This document shows, one piece after another, positions 35,650 to 46,596 of a DNA stretch of 64,000 bases. The stretch is from Halichoerus grypus (lineage: Eukaryota; Chordata; Mammalia; Carnivora; Phocidae): NCBI RefSeq assembly GCF_964656455.1, contig NC_135719.1:75859562-75923561 (forward strand), in the 5' to 3' direction. The notes under the pieces are model-generated. The model did not search any database, was not told the DNA's origin, and saw nothing but the letters and a program-made list of their open reading frames with translations. The first letter of the stretch is position 1, and each line of letters starts with the position of its first letter. The translations under genes and the position numbers were made by a program.

Positions 35650-36330
35650 CACTATTGCTTACATGCTGGCACCCAAATCCCTTCACACAGCACTCAAGGT
35701 CCTCCACAAGTTGACGCCAACCCTCTCTGTAAGACTCCTCCGCCAGCATTCTCCCTGTGTGTGTGTGGTTTTTTTTTAAGATTTTATTTATTTATTTGAC
35801 AGAGAGAGACACAGCAAGAGAGGGAACACAAGCAGGGGGAGTGGGAGAGGGAGAAGCAGGCTTCCCAGGGAGCAAGGAGCCTGACGTGGGGCTCGATCCC
35901 AGGACCCTGGGATCATGACCTGAGCCGAAGGCAGATGCCCAATGACCGAGCCACCCAGGTGCCTCTCCCTCTGTTTTCTGTCCCGCCATCACACCGTGGG
36001 CTTTTTCCTAGACACAGCACACTTACCCACGTGAGTGCCCTTGATTACGTTTCCTCCTCTGCCCCCACCGCATCTGCCTGGCAAAGTCTTACTCAGGTTT
36101 TGAGCCTCTAAATACCACTCTCTTTTCATGAAACCTTGGTAAACTCCTCTCCCTCACCTCCATTCACCACCCCCAACAAGCAGAAGTAACTGCCTTCTCC
36201 CTGAGCCTCTTGAGTTCTTTCAGTATCTTCCGTGTCATGTTGACATTTGCTACAGGTCAAAAAGCCTATCTCGTTCATCTCCATATACCCAAGGGCATAG
36301 TCAGCATTTAATACATTTTTATTGATATGT
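35650..36330 (+). repeat. L2 LINE 3' region, plus strand, split by a SINE
   Basis: Left part: 'ccttcacacagcactcaagg', 'tcctccacaagttgacgcca'. Right part, after the SINE at 35769-35963: 'gcatctgcctggcaaagtct', 'tcatgaaaccttggtaaact', 'cagtatcttccgtgtcatgt' and 'ggcatagtcagcatttaata'. Together they form one old L2 into which the SINE inserted. Confidence 0.65.
35769..35963 (-). mobile_element. Carnivore tRNA-derived SINE, reverse strand
   Basis: It starts with a T-run and 'aagattttatttatttattt' (the tail reversed), then an AG-rich block, 'cgatcccaggaccctgggat' and 'gagccacccaggtgcc'. Flanks 'tctccctgtgt' and 'tctccctctgt' may be a target-site duplication with one change. It is inserted in L2. 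Confidence 0.93.
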
Positions 36331-36387
36331 GTTGCTTCTGTATGTCCAGGCTGGTTTCCACTCCCTGGCTCCGCCCTGATACCCCTC

Positions 36388-36830
36388 CTAATAATAATGA
36401 TGATAACTAGCATTTGTAAAATACTCCACAAATTGCCAAGCACCTTCGAATCTTAGTTTTCTAGGATTGCCATAACAAAATACCCTAGACTGGGTGTCTC
36501 AGCAGAAATTTGTTTTCTTACAGCTCTGGAGGCTAGAAGTCCAAGATCAAGGTGTCAGCAGGTTGGTTTCCTCTGAGGCCTCTCTCCTTGGCCTGCAGAT
36601 GGTCATCTCTTTCTATAAATGCCCCAGTCATATTGGATTAAGGCCTGCCCATATGACTTCATTTTACCTTCATTAACTCTTTAAAGGCCCTATTTCCAAA
36701 TGCAGGTGTATTCTAAGGTATTAAAGGTTAAGACTTCGATGTATGCAAGGGGCAGGAGTGGGGGACACAATTCAGGCCACACCAATATCCATGATCTCAT
36801 TTATCCCCTCAAGTTGTAGCTAAGCCACTC
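36388..36830 (-). repeat. MIR, reverse strand, split by an MLT1 LTR
   Basis: 'taataatgatgataactagc' and 'gccaagcacc' on the left and 'catgatctcatttatcccct' on the right follow MIR in reverse, with the LTR at 36452-36784 between them. The right part is weak. Confidence 0.5.
36452..36784 (-). repeat. MLT1-type MaLR LTR, reverse strand
   Basis: 'tgccataacaaaataccct', 'ttacagctctggaggctaga', 'agtccaagatcaaggtgtca', 'gtcatattggattaaggcct', 'ccctatttccaaatgcaggt' and 'gggacacaattcaggccac' are the reverse complement of an MLT1 LTR from end to start. It is a solo LTR with no internal retroviral sequence on either side. Confidence 0.78.
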
Positions 36831-37705
36831 TGTACCTCTGCACTGTTTTGTGAGCTTTGAAAGACAGCTCTTCTATGCCTGGCCTTACTCCTTCAAGGCT
36901 TCCCCAGTCTAGACCTCAAGTCTATTTATTTTGGAAAGGGGCTTTGTTCCTTAATGAGTGAATAAAAACAATACTTCAAAATTCTAGCGTTTCTTACTGA
37001 GTTTAAACTGTCAAAAGCCAAGCGCTAATGTCAGTATAAGAAGAAAATAGAAACACTGCCTCTTTTCTAGCACTGAGAACCCAGGAAAACAATGTAATAC
37101 TTTGGGGGGAGTTTTGTAGTTAGTAAAAAACTGAGTAAGGGATTTAAAGGTGCATGTATTAGCCACTTCAATGGAACAAATGCTGGCCTTGTTAAGAAGG
37201 GAGTCAGGTATTGCTACCTAATATATCAGCCTACATTCTGACCCCGGGGCCTGCGAAACACCCAACACATGAATGGTTCCTTTCATGTGAGGAAAAGTGC
37301 TCTTTTCAAAAGGGTCTTAATCTCAGGCCAAAGAAGGGAGTATTTTGCCTTCTACAGTCTGTTGACTAGGAGTCTTTTTAGAATCCCGCAAATTTCCCGT
37401 GTTTCTGTGTTAGTCAGGTGTGAGCAGGGGATTCTTAGGCGGTAGGAAGACACTGTGTTTTGCGGATCTCAGCCATTTCTGTCTCCTCCCTCATAAATCA
37501 TTCTCATGCTGTGCCCAGAAAAAGTGGTCACATGCAACCCAATGCATTTCAGCACTGCATTTGAGCTCCAGGTGGGCGATGCGGTGCATGCAGCATTGAC
37601 TGTGACCTGGATGTGGAGCTGGGCCAACCTCAGACTTACCTATCTTCAGAAGGGCAGTCACTGTCCCCGTCCTCTTTTCACTCATGTGTTGGAAAGTGGG
37701 GAAAT
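36831..37705. other. Unassigned non-coding DNA
   Basis: No gene or confident repeat. Frames at 37491-37685 (minus) and 37506-37742 (plus) overlap one another and end in a SINE. Confidence 0.4.
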
Positions 37706-37707
37706 AA

Positions 37708-37953
37708 GGGCACCTGGGTGGCTCAGTTGGTTAAGCACCTGACTCTTGATTTCGGCTCAGGTCATGATCTCAGGGTCATGAGATTGAGCCCCACATTGGG
37801 CTCTGTGCTGAGCATGGAGTCTGCTTAAGATTCTCTCTCTCCCTCTCCCTCTGTCCCTCTCCCCACTCACACTTTCAAAGAAAGAAAGAAAGAGAGGAAG
37901 GAAGGAAGGAAGGAAGGAAGGAAGGAAGGAAGGAAGGAAGGAAGAAAAAGAAA
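37708..37953 (+). mobile_element. Carnivore SINE, older subfamily, with expanded GGAA tail
   Basis: The head is 'gggcacctgggtggctcagt', with the older-subfamily phrase 'gactcttgatttcggctcag' and 'agattgagccccacattggg'. Instead of a simple A-tail it ends in GAAA units that pass into about 12 GGAA units (37895-37943). Flanks 'gtggggaaataa' and 'gtggaaataa' suggest the duplication. Confidence 0.92.
37878..37945 (+). repeat. (GAAA)n(GGAA)n microsatellite in a SINE tail
   Basis: Four-base units grown from the A-rich tail of the SINE. Probably length-variable. Confidence 0.95.
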
Positions 37954-38005
37954 ACTGTGGAAATAATAGAGGTTCAAGACATGTCATAAGATAATTCCTC
38001 TCCAG

Positions 38006-38193
38006 GAGCGCCTGGGTGGCTCAGTCGGTTAAGCATCTGCCTTTGGCTCAGGTCGTGATCCCAGGGTCTTGGGATTGAGCCCCGCATCGGGCTCCCTGCT
38101 CTGTGGGGAGTCTGCTTCTCCCTCTCCCACTCCCCTGATCATGCTTTCTCTTGCTCTCTCTCTCTCAAATAAATAAAATCTTTAAAAAAAAAA
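38006..38193 (+). mobile_element. Carnivore tRNA-derived SINE, main subfamily
   Basis: The head 'gagcgcctgggtggctcagt' and the 'gcctttggctcaggtc' variant are followed by the CT-rich tract and an A-tail. An exact 18-bp target-site duplication 'aagataattcctctccag' sits at 37988-38005 and 38194-38211. It lies only about 50 bp from the previous SINE but is an independent insertion. Confidence 0.97.
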
Positions 38194-38211
38194 AAGATAA
38201 TTCCTCTCCAG

Positions 38212-40355
38212 TCAAGAATTATCTCCTTTCCTTTTATGAGGTGGAAAATATTGACGTCATCCCTATGAGAAAGATAGTTTTTGAGATGCTTTGGGGAGAG
38301 TGAGAGGCTGCTGACTCTGTCCTGCCCAAGCCACTGGTTCTTTTTTCTCTCTTCTCTTCTCCCTGTCACATCCTCAGGCTTTTAACAGAAACATTTTATA
38401 TCAACATTGTGATGTGACTTATGTGTGTAAATAAATGCAAATAGCTATTAAATGCTCAGGAAATAGCATAACCATCTTTTTACACAATTTGTGCTAGTGA
38501 GTGTTTTTCATTATAGTTTCCCATATCTGCTGCCAAAAAGCATTTCCCAGAGATCTTTGTGGCAACATATGTATCCAGATCATGATTGCAAGAAACCCGG
38601 GACACTGTATGGAGGGGAATGCCATTAAGATTTGAAACTTAAGAAATTTTTGCCATTAGGCGATCAATATTTAACTAGCAAGGTTTTGATCTTGGAGTAC
38701 ACAAATATATATTTGATTTTTGTTTCTAGAATCTTTTTAAGAATATATGTGGACTAATTTTATTGTTTCCTTGATTTCATCAACCGTGCCCTCTTGCCAG
38801 AAGAATTTAGGATGTAGTGATTGTGTCAGAATTAGGCTATGCTGATGACTATTCCAGCACCCTAAAAACAAAGGTATGTTAGAAGCTTCTTGCAGTACAC
38901 AAATCAAGTTGTAAGCAGTTACGGGAAAATGAGCATTTTTATAAATGAGTCTTAATTTCCCTCTCGCTTATGTGTATCTGGCTATGAAAATACCTCTCAG
39001 TACTTTTTTTCCCGGGCCTATGTGGTGTGTGTGCACATCTGCCTACTAGGTCTCATCCTCGCTCCCGTCTCCCTCAAGAGCTCCCCTGCCCTTCCTCTAG
39101 TTGTTGGGAAGTGAGACAGATGGACAGATCGGGCTGAGTGAGTCGAGCTTGTAGATAGCAGAAACAGACTTACTCGCTTTGATGCTGGTTCTAGCGAGTG
39201 CTGACCATACACACGGCTGAGTTGCCATAAAGCCAGCTAAGCCAATCGCCCCAAATAGGTTAAAAGATGACATGGAAAGATTTTAAGCAGGAATGATTTC
39301 ATTCTTTCCTCTCACCAGTTACATGGGTAGCTGGTTCATGCACTGATTTGTTATACCACATAGGACTGGCTCACAGGCCCTGGCAGTTTTCTGAAGTCTT
39401 GATGGTGTAGGAAACTGCCTCCTGGGAATGTGCAGAGAAGGGAGGGCAGAGCTCCTCTCCTTCAAGGACACTCTCTTCAATCCATTGTCTCCTATCTGTG
39501 TGCGATAGTCTAGTCTCAAAATACAGTGATTGAATAAAATTTTATTTCAGATAATGAATGCATTGATTTAATAAAGGGTTTGGAATACATGGTATTATAG
39601 TTCCCTAAATGAACACTGAAATCCTAAAATGAGAAAACTTACCATTGGTCCCAGTTAAATCATAGCCACTTCTTTTAAACTGAATACCCTAATAAGATAC
39701 CAACCCATTTGATACTTAAAAAAAAAAAAAAAGATCTGTTATCTTATATAAGTGCTTAACGTTTTCCAGCTATTTTAAAGCCACCTGTTTTTCCTATCAT
39801 AAGTACATCTGGCTTCAGGCAAACAGATTATAGCCATGGACAACTGACTAATTTATGGTGTTTTTATATTTTCATATTTTTGGCAGACTAATCCAGTTTA
39901 ATATATTAACCTAGCTTTCAGAGATGAATCTTGAAATCTTGCACTCTTGCAACCCTTTTACTTTGTTCTCTTCCAAACTCTAGAATATTTTTGCCATGTC
40001 CTAAAGTTTAATTAGAAAACAGGCAGGGAGAGTGAACCGCACCCTAATGTTCTGCCCATCTAGTGCCCTTTCTAGCTGACTCCTTAAAAGGAATTGCGTA
40101 TCTATGTACCCAATGTTGGTGGTGAAAGATCTTTGTATTTTTGATCATTCATTGTCCCTAAGTTCATTGGGCACACTGGCACTTGTGTTTGCATCCTAGT
40201 TTGAGAACTGCATTTTTGTTCAAATGTAATGGGAGTTTGGTAGGTCAAACCAAACAGAAAAATCAGTTGCCTGTCTTTGCAAAAGAAATTTGGAATTTTG
40301 AGCCACAGGGAATGGAGGCAAGACTATTTTCTGTGGTGGTTTTGCTTCTGCATCC
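38212..40355. other. Unassigned 2.1-kb non-coding block
   Basis: No gene or recognised repeat. Frames at 39018-39212 and 39319-39519 (minus) are short and unsupported. Confidence 0.4.
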
Positions 40356-40370
40356 TCACCTTCTTTCTTT

Positions 40371-40548
40371 CTTTTTTTTTTTTTTTAAGATTTTATTTAT
40401 TTATTTGAGAGAGAGAGAGATCACAGAGGGAGAGGGAGAAGCAGACTCACCACTGAGCAAGAGCCTGATGCGGGGCTCAATCTCAGGACCCGGAGATCAT
40501 GACCTGAACCGAAGGCAGACAGTTAACTGACTGAGACACCCAGGCACC
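40371..40548 (-). mobile_element. Carnivore tRNA-derived SINE, reverse strand
   Basis: A T-run, 'aagattttatttatttattt', a GA run, 'ctcaatctcaggacccggag' and 'gagacacccaggcaccc' give the reverse of the SINE. Flanks 'catcctcaccttct' and 'catccgctcaccttct' are near-identical. The 115-codon frame at 40183-40530 enters this SINE and is not a gene. Confidence 0.92.
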
Positions 40549-40561
40549 CATCCGCTCACCT

Positions 40562-41045
40562 TCTCAGAGCATCTTTTTGATCTGACATCCCCTGGTGGGT
40601 CATCCCTTAGCTATTTATGGGTAATCTTAATTGCTGGGTTGAAATGCCATATTCTTCCTTTAAATATCTACCCAAGGCCCCAAAGTAATGGATGTGTTTT
40701 TAATAAATCTAACACATAAATCATTCATCAGATATACTTCAAAACAGAGAAACTATCAGAACACCCTGAAAGATTCATTAGAACATTTTTTTGCAGACAC
40801 TGTCACCAAGTTAAATAAATGTATGTCAACTCAAAACAGAGATGAGAAATGGCAGAGTGCTTTATGGATTGAGAGTCAAGAAGATAAGAATTCTAGTCTT
40901 GTTTCTATTGCTGACTTGTTTAATGACTGTAGTGTGTTTATCACTTATTCCTAACTACTCTTACCTCTGGCCAAAAACCAGAACAATGTCTACAGAAGAT
41001 TTTGAGCTCCTAAGAGAATAGCTCTCAGTAAGTTCAGTTGGCAGT
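40562..41045. other. Unassigned non-coding DNA
   Basis: No repeat recognised. The frame at 40688-40954 (88 codons) has no motif that I know. Confidence 0.35.
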
Positions 41046-41049
41046 AATA

Positions 41050-41150
41050 AAGCCTTCCATGTATAAGCATAGAGTTAGCTTGCCTAGATTCAAGTCCCAG
41101 CCCCACCATAGCTTGGTACTTAACTCTGAGTTAATCCCTATTGAAGAGTA
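41050..41150 (+). repeat. MIR 5' part, plus strand
   Basis: 'catagagttagcttgcctag', 'attcaagtcccagccccacc' and 'tggtacttaactctgagtta' follow the front half of MIR. Confidence 0.55.
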
Positions 41151-41159
41151 TTAAGAGGC

Positions 41160-41590
41160 CTATTGTTATTGTATATAATACTGCAATGAACATCTTTTAA
41201 CATATAGATGTGTTTGTGCATTTATACGTTTATACCTGTAGGGACAATTCCTAAAAGTGGACTTCTTCGTTCTAAGATTAGGTAAACTTAAAATGTTCAT
41301 GTATATTGCTAACTGGCCCTTCAAAAAAGTTATACCAAATTTGTACTCCCAAGTATATGTATGTTCCTATTTCCTCACACCGTTGCTCACACTATTCTTT
41401 AGCAATTTTATGTTTTTAATCATTATCAGTCTCAAAAGTCAAAGAGGGAATTTCCCTTCTTGAAGTAAAGACGTGCATCTTTTCATATTTCAGTAGTCTT
41501 TAATTAGTTCATACCCCATTCCCAATTTTCTCAAGTATATGTGGTGTTTTTCTTATTGCTTTATACTGCTCTTGATAGATTAAGATCTTT
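41160..41590 (-). repeat. Old L1 (L1M type) ORF2 fragment, reverse strand
   Basis: 'aatactgcaatgaacatctt', 'gggacaattcctaaaagtgg', 'ctaactggcccttcaaaaaa', 'gttataccaaatttgtactc', 'tcctcacaccgttgctcaca' and 'catcttttcatatttcagta' match the reverse complement of an ancient L1 ORF2 3' region. It is badly decayed. Confidence 0.7.
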
Positions 41591-42238
41591 GTAAAAACAG
41601 AAAAGTTGGGAAGAAATTCTAATTTCATTCATGGGCAATATTTATAAATTTGAAAATTTTATGGTAATTGGCATTACTAACTGAAAAAGGACAAAACCTC
41701 CCCAGGTATGAATAAGTAAAAGGACCTAGCTGTGTATAACCTAAGTTATTACCGTACTAATCACTGAAATTACCCATTTATATGTAAAGCAAAATGCAAA
41801 GAAGCCAAGACATGATCTCTGCCCTTAAGGAGTTCATAGTAAAGAACATAAGACACATTCACGTGAAATGATAATCTGAGATCATAAAAGGAACAAGTGA
41901 TATAGACCATAAAATGCTCTAGGAATTAATGAAGGAAAGCTCATCTTCAGTTGGAGTAGTTAAAGAAAAGAATATCACGAAAAAGAAAACACATGCTTGA
42001 ATAGACAGAAAGATTCAGAAGTCCGAAAGTGAGAAGACAGTGAGAGGCAACAGTTAAGTAGACAAGTGTCTACATCCAAGAAAGGTTTGGATGAGGGAGC
42101 AGTGGGAAAGTTTACACATGGGAAGATGGGCTGGGGTCAAATTATTGAAGGCCTTGGCTATCTGGTTTAGGTTGGATTTTATGCTATAGGAGCAACTGAA
42201 ATTTTTGACAAGAGTATAGACATAATGAAAATAATTTT

Positions 42239-42418
42239 GGGGTGCCTGGGTGGCTCAGATGGTTAAGCGTCTGCCTTCGGCTCAGGTCATGATCCCAGAG
42301 TCCTGGGATCGAGTCCTGCATCAGGCTCCCTGCTCCTTGGGAGCCTGCTTCTCCCTCTGCCTCTCTCTCTCTCTGTCTCTCATGAATAAATAAATAAAAT
42401 CTTTAAAAAATAAAAAAT
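42239..42418 (+). mobile_element. Carnivore SINE, first of a head-to-tail pair
   Basis: The head 'ggggtgcctgggtggctcag' leads to 'gagtcctgcatcaggctccc' and a tail 'aataaataaataaaatcttt' plus 'aaaaaataaaaaatag'. The second SINE follows at once, with no unique sequence between them. Confidence 0.93.
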
Positions 42419-42419
42419 A

Positions 42420-42622
42420 GGGGCACCTGGGTGGCTGAGTCGTTAAGCGTCTGCCTTTGGCTCGGGTCATGATCCCAGGGTCCCAGGATCGAGCCCTGCA
42501 TCAGGCTCCCTGCTCAGCGGGAAGCCTGCTTCTCTCTCTCCCACTCCCCCAGCTTGTGTTCTCTCTCTCTCACTGTCTCTCTCTGTCAAATAAATAAATA
42601 AATAAATAAAAACCGAAAAAAA
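42420..42622 (+). mobile_element. Carnivore SINE, second of a head-to-tail pair
   Basis: The head 'gggcacctgggtggctgagt' leads to 'gatcgagccctgcatcaggc', a CT-rich tract and (AAAT)n tail. Only one duplication flanks the pair: 'gaaaataatttt' before the first (42227-42238) and after the second (42624-42635). Either the second landed in the A-tail of the first or both entered together. Confidence 0.93.
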
Positions 42623-43225
42623 AGAAAATAATTTTTAGAATGATCATTTTGATCTGTGAATGATGAATGAATGAGTGAATGAATGGAAAATGTTGCATTA
42701 GAACAGGGGATGACAATTGTATTAATACTTTCTGTGGGAGAGAATCAACTAGTTTAAAGAAAAAGTGGTTTATATTTTCATCAATCTATAAGCAGCTATA
42801 GAACTAATGCTACCTAATGTTACCTAAGAAAACTGATTCAAACCCAGAATTCTTTGTGTGTAGATTGAACATTCCGATGCAGTGCCTTTTTCTAAATCTG
42901 AGTCAGCTCTCAGACCCCGCCACTCCACTCATTCTGATGATGGTATAAGCCTTTCCTTGTTGGGTCTGGAATTCATACCAGTTTTCTCACAGACCAAGAA
43001 ATTCCAAACATGCTATTGTCATTACACCTCATCTGTCAACCTAAGGAATGGCTTTATTTATTCTTGTGATTTGGAGAAATGAGGTGATGGTAGAAAGGGC
43101 TCAGAATAATGGGAGGAAGGTGTTGGCTTCATAGAACCAGCAATTCCTTTCGTACTTCATTTCCTTTACATGTTCCTAAAGGTTAGGTGATTGAGCTGAG
43201 CCCCCTGCACCGTAACTGCCATGCA

Positions 43226-43830
43226 GTATTCATTCAATAAATATTTATTGAGCACCTACAATAAATGTTAGGTACTGTGTAAAGTACTGGGAACAGCATG
43301 TAAAATATAGAGCCAGTCCTTACCCTAAGAAGCTCACAGACAGGTGGGAAGCATAGAATCAAGTTCACATTGCTCTTCACACAGGACAAGGGGCTGGACA
43401 CTTCCCTTGAAACTGTCTACATGGAACGACCCTATTCTACCCCATCTCCAGTTTACTTCATGTTTTCCTATGCTTACATTCCTGTGTGTACTGAAGCATA
43501 GAGTCCACTTCTGATGGGTATGAGAAGATAAAAGGAATTCAAATAATAATTATTTGGTAAACTCGCTGCAAAATACCAGATGTGATAGTGGTTATGGAAG
43601 TCACCAGAGAGTAGAACATGGAACCAATCCATGGAATTGGAGAGGTGCAGTAAATGCATTTGCAAAGGTAAATTTTCTACTGTGGGTAATAAGTATTAAA
43701 TATATGGCACAGATAGTAAGTGCTGTGGGAACTTAGAAAAAGAGGCATAACTTCCAGAAGAGGTGAGCTTTGCACTGTTTCCCAAAGGATGGATCTGATT
43801 TGAATAGGTAGAGGAGCTAGATGGTGCCAT
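43226..43830 (-). repeat. L2 LINE, reverse strand, patchy
   Basis: The left end 'attcattcaataaatattta' with 'ttgagcacctacaataaatg' and 'gggaacagcatgtaaaatat' is the reversed L2 3' end. The right end 'cttccagaagaggtgagctt' with 'gaataggtagaggagc' matches further upstream in the element. The middle is poorly preserved. Confidence 0.6.
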
Positions 43831-44260
43831 GTGGGAGCCTGATTAGCGATGGCTCTTTCAATTCCCAAGAACAGAAGCCCAGAACAAACAGACTTATGCA
43901 GGAGTGGTCCCGGGGCTTCCACATGGCTGGAGTCATGGGGTCCTATCATTTGAACTGGTTTCTCTCCCTCCCCTGGCTCTGCTTTCCCCTGCAGACTACT
44001 GACTCCATTTGGTAGCTGCCAGGTTTACAGTTTACCCCATCAACCACCCAACACAAAAGACAACTTCTCTTCCCTAAGTTCTAAACAAACTCCTGTGATG
44101 TACTCTGATTGGACTGACATATCATTTTCCCATCCCTGAGTCAATCATTGTAGCAAGGAGGATGGAATTAACTGATTGGCCAGGTCTGGATTATGTCTCC
44201 ACCCTTGGAACAGAAGCAGGTGGGGTCAGCCCCATCTGAGCCACATCAGAACAAGATTAG
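43831..44260. repeat. Ancient interspersed repeat, family not assigned
   Basis: 'gtactctgattggactgaca', 'ctgagtcaatcattgtagca', 'aggaggatggaattaactga', 'ttggccaggtctggattatg' and 'caggtggggtcagccccatc' match a dispersed repeat I remember with paired 'ctgattgg...' segments, but I cannot name it. Confidence 0.35.
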
Positions 44261-44354
44261 GGAAGAAAAAAACTGTAATGCTATTACCAGAAAAATAACA
44301 AAAATCACCATCACTAAAACACTCTATGATAAAGAACTTACTATGAGTACTAAA

Positions 44355-44575
44355 AAACTTACTCACTGGGTACTATTCTAGACAACATTCATATGTTGCT
44401 TATTTACTCGTCCTATATCCTGTGAAGGAGCTAATCTTACCCCATTTCCAGATGAGGAAGCCAAGGCATGGAGATGTAAAGGAATTGATCACACGGCTAG
44501 TACACGTCAGGCCAGGGATTGGAACCCAGGCTGTCAGACTGCTGAGTTCATGGTCTTACCCACTCTATTATACAC
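44355..44575 (-). repeat. MIR, reverse strand
   Basis: 'accccatttccagatgagga', 'agccaaggcatggagatgta', 'tgatcacacggctagtacac' and 'ggaacccaggctgtcagact' are MIR in reverse, nearly complete and fairly well preserved. Confidence 0.85.
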
Positions 44576-44579
44576 ACAG

Positions 44580-46150
44580 AAAACTAGCTAATGCTCAGAC
44601 TCAGAAATGAGCAAAGTAAATCCCACGAACAGTGAGAAGACCAGCAATCGAGGACAGTAATTTTGGTCTATTCTCACAGCTATGGAAACAATATCCAGAA
44701 AGCTTGTAGGCAGTGCTGTCCTCACCAAGAGGTCAAGATCTGACCAGACCCAGGCGACCATCAGCTGAACTTTCAAGGGGAAACTTTGCCAAGGGAAAAC
44801 TGAGTGAGTGATGCCCCAGAAGCTACCCCAGCCCAATCCTCTCGACAGGTTGCGGTTCGCACTTTTATGCAACGGACCGAGGACTGATTTCATATCTATG
44901 TCTGATTCTCATTCTCTCTCTCTCTCTCCTGCTTTGAAACGTCATTCATGCAGCATATATTCATCTTAGTTAAAACTAACAATGCATTTAAAAACACACA
45001 CAAAATCAAACAATTGCCATTTTGGCACGGAGAACCAGCAGCCCCCGGCTCGAGTCTGTTGACTGTGCATTTCCTGATGTAAAGAAGAGCCAGCACAGTT
45101 GAGAAAACACCGCAAAGCATTATATGGCGACAGCTTGTGTACTTCAGAAGAGAAATGGCTACATTAGGAAAAGTTTTTCTCCCTTTGATGTAGAATATGC
45201 TATCTTTTGTTTTGTATTAAAATGGGAGTTAACTTTAAATAAATAAAATTCAGCCTGTAGGCTTCAGAAAACTAATGTTGTATTTTGATAGTGTCATTTC
45301 TCTGATCCTTGAAAGCATTATGGGAGTTAACTTGGGCCTTTATCATGGTTTTCCATTATGGCGTGGAGAGCACATTATTTTTTCACTCTGTGTTATTGAT
45401 TTCCCCTCACTTCCTCCCACATTTTCTCTTTGCTAACTGTTACCTCTGCCCCTGCTGCTCCCCCACTCACTGACAGGGCAGGTGAAGAGATTTTCTCCCG
45501 TGTCTTTGGCTGCTTTCCCTACCACCTTAGTGCTCCCTACTCAGGTATGAACCTCTCCTCTGCGTGGTTTCAAAATGCAGATAAGCCAAGGGCCCTAGAC
45601 CTACATTCCTGAAGAGATCGGAGTGAGCCTCATGTTCATCTGATAAACCAGTGGAAGAACGTGCAATTTGTACTTAGCACATCTTTAATTGGACTTGAAA
45701 ATGTGCCCCCTCCATTTAGGACACAGAATGCACGAACCTGATAGACTGATGAAAATGTTGTTTTCTTTTGTGGTTTTTATTTTCCCAAAAGAGCACTGAA
45801 TAGTTAACTATCAGGTGATTTGAGCCCCTCTAGAATTTGCTAATGAAATAAAGCTTTCTTTCTTCTAAACAAAATTACTTTTAGGTAAATGAATATGTAG
45901 AGGCCTCCAATAGGGTGTGCTTTGCCACATGAGAAAAAATAAGTGTTTTTATCCTTGTCCATTTTGTCCATTTTGATCACTCTTTTTATTCAAGGAATTG
46001 CATCTAAAACTGAATGTATTTGAAACATACAAAGCAACAGTTAGAAAAAGAAAAGCCTTTAAAATAAAAAAGTTGCCATGATTAAAGAGTTTTCAGAATT
46101 TCTTGGTTATTAATAAGATTTGAAATTTATAGCTTCTAGAGTTTAAGTTT
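44580..46150. other. Unassigned non-coding DNA
   Basis: No gene or repeat recognised. The part at 45000-45200 keeps several CpGs in an otherwise AT-rich setting and contains no repeat, so it is a candidate conserved element. Frames at 44588-44893 and 44896-45120 (minus) are unsupported. Confidence 0.35.
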
Positions 46151-46167
46151 TTAAAACAAAAGGTATG

Positions 46168-46361
46168 GGGGTGCCTGGGTGGCTCAGTCATTAAGCGTCT
46201 GCCTTCGGCTCAGGTCATGATCCCAGGGTCCTGGGATCGAGCCCCACATCAGGCTCTCTGCTCAGCGGGAGGTCTGCTTCTCCCTCTCCCACTCCCCCTG
46301 CTTGTGTTCCCTCTCTCGCTGTGTCTCTCTCTGTCAAATAAATAAATAAAATCTTAAAAAT
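46168..46361 (+). mobile_element. Carnivore tRNA-derived SINE, main subfamily
   Basis: The head 'gggtgcctgggtggctcagt' leads through the full consensus to 'aaataaataaaatcttaaaa'. An exact 15-bp duplication 'aaaacaaaaggtatg' lies at 46153-46167 and 46362-46376, so both ends are defined. Confidence 0.97.
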
Positions 46362-46552
46362 AAAACAAAAGGTATGTTTGTGTGTAAGGAAGATTCATGA
46401 AATTATATGCAAAATTGTGTGTGCATATGCATATGTTTGTGTTCTGAAGAAAGGTTTCGAGGCTTTAATCAATTCTCAGGAGGGTTGATGACAGGAAGAA
46501 TTCCCAGTTTGCCTGTCTCACTTTCCTTCCCTTGCTTCTCTGAAGTCAACAG

Positions 46553-46596
46553 CTCTCTCTCTCTCTTCTCTCTCCTCTCTCTCTCTCTCTCTCTCC
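46553..46596. repeat. (CT)n microsatellite
   Basis: About 44 bp of CT units with two short interruptions. The 150-codon reverse frame at 46469-46921 crosses it as Arg-Glu repeats. Confidence 0.92.

Larger units (their letters stand above)
41790..42660 (-). repeat. L2 LINE, reverse strand, split by a SINE pair
   Basis: 'catgatctctgcccttaagg', 'agttcatagtaaagaacata', 'attattgaaggccttggcta' and 'gttggattttatgctatagg' follow L2 in reverse. After the SINEs the match resumes with 'agaatgatcattttgatctg'. Confidence 0.65.

Noticed and set aside
37708..38211. Regularly repeated units that could suggest a CRISPR-like array
   Set aside because: They are two independent SINE insertions and a GGAA tract in a mammalian genome.
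40183..40530. 115-codon plus frame
   Set aside because: Its second half is translated SINE sequence.
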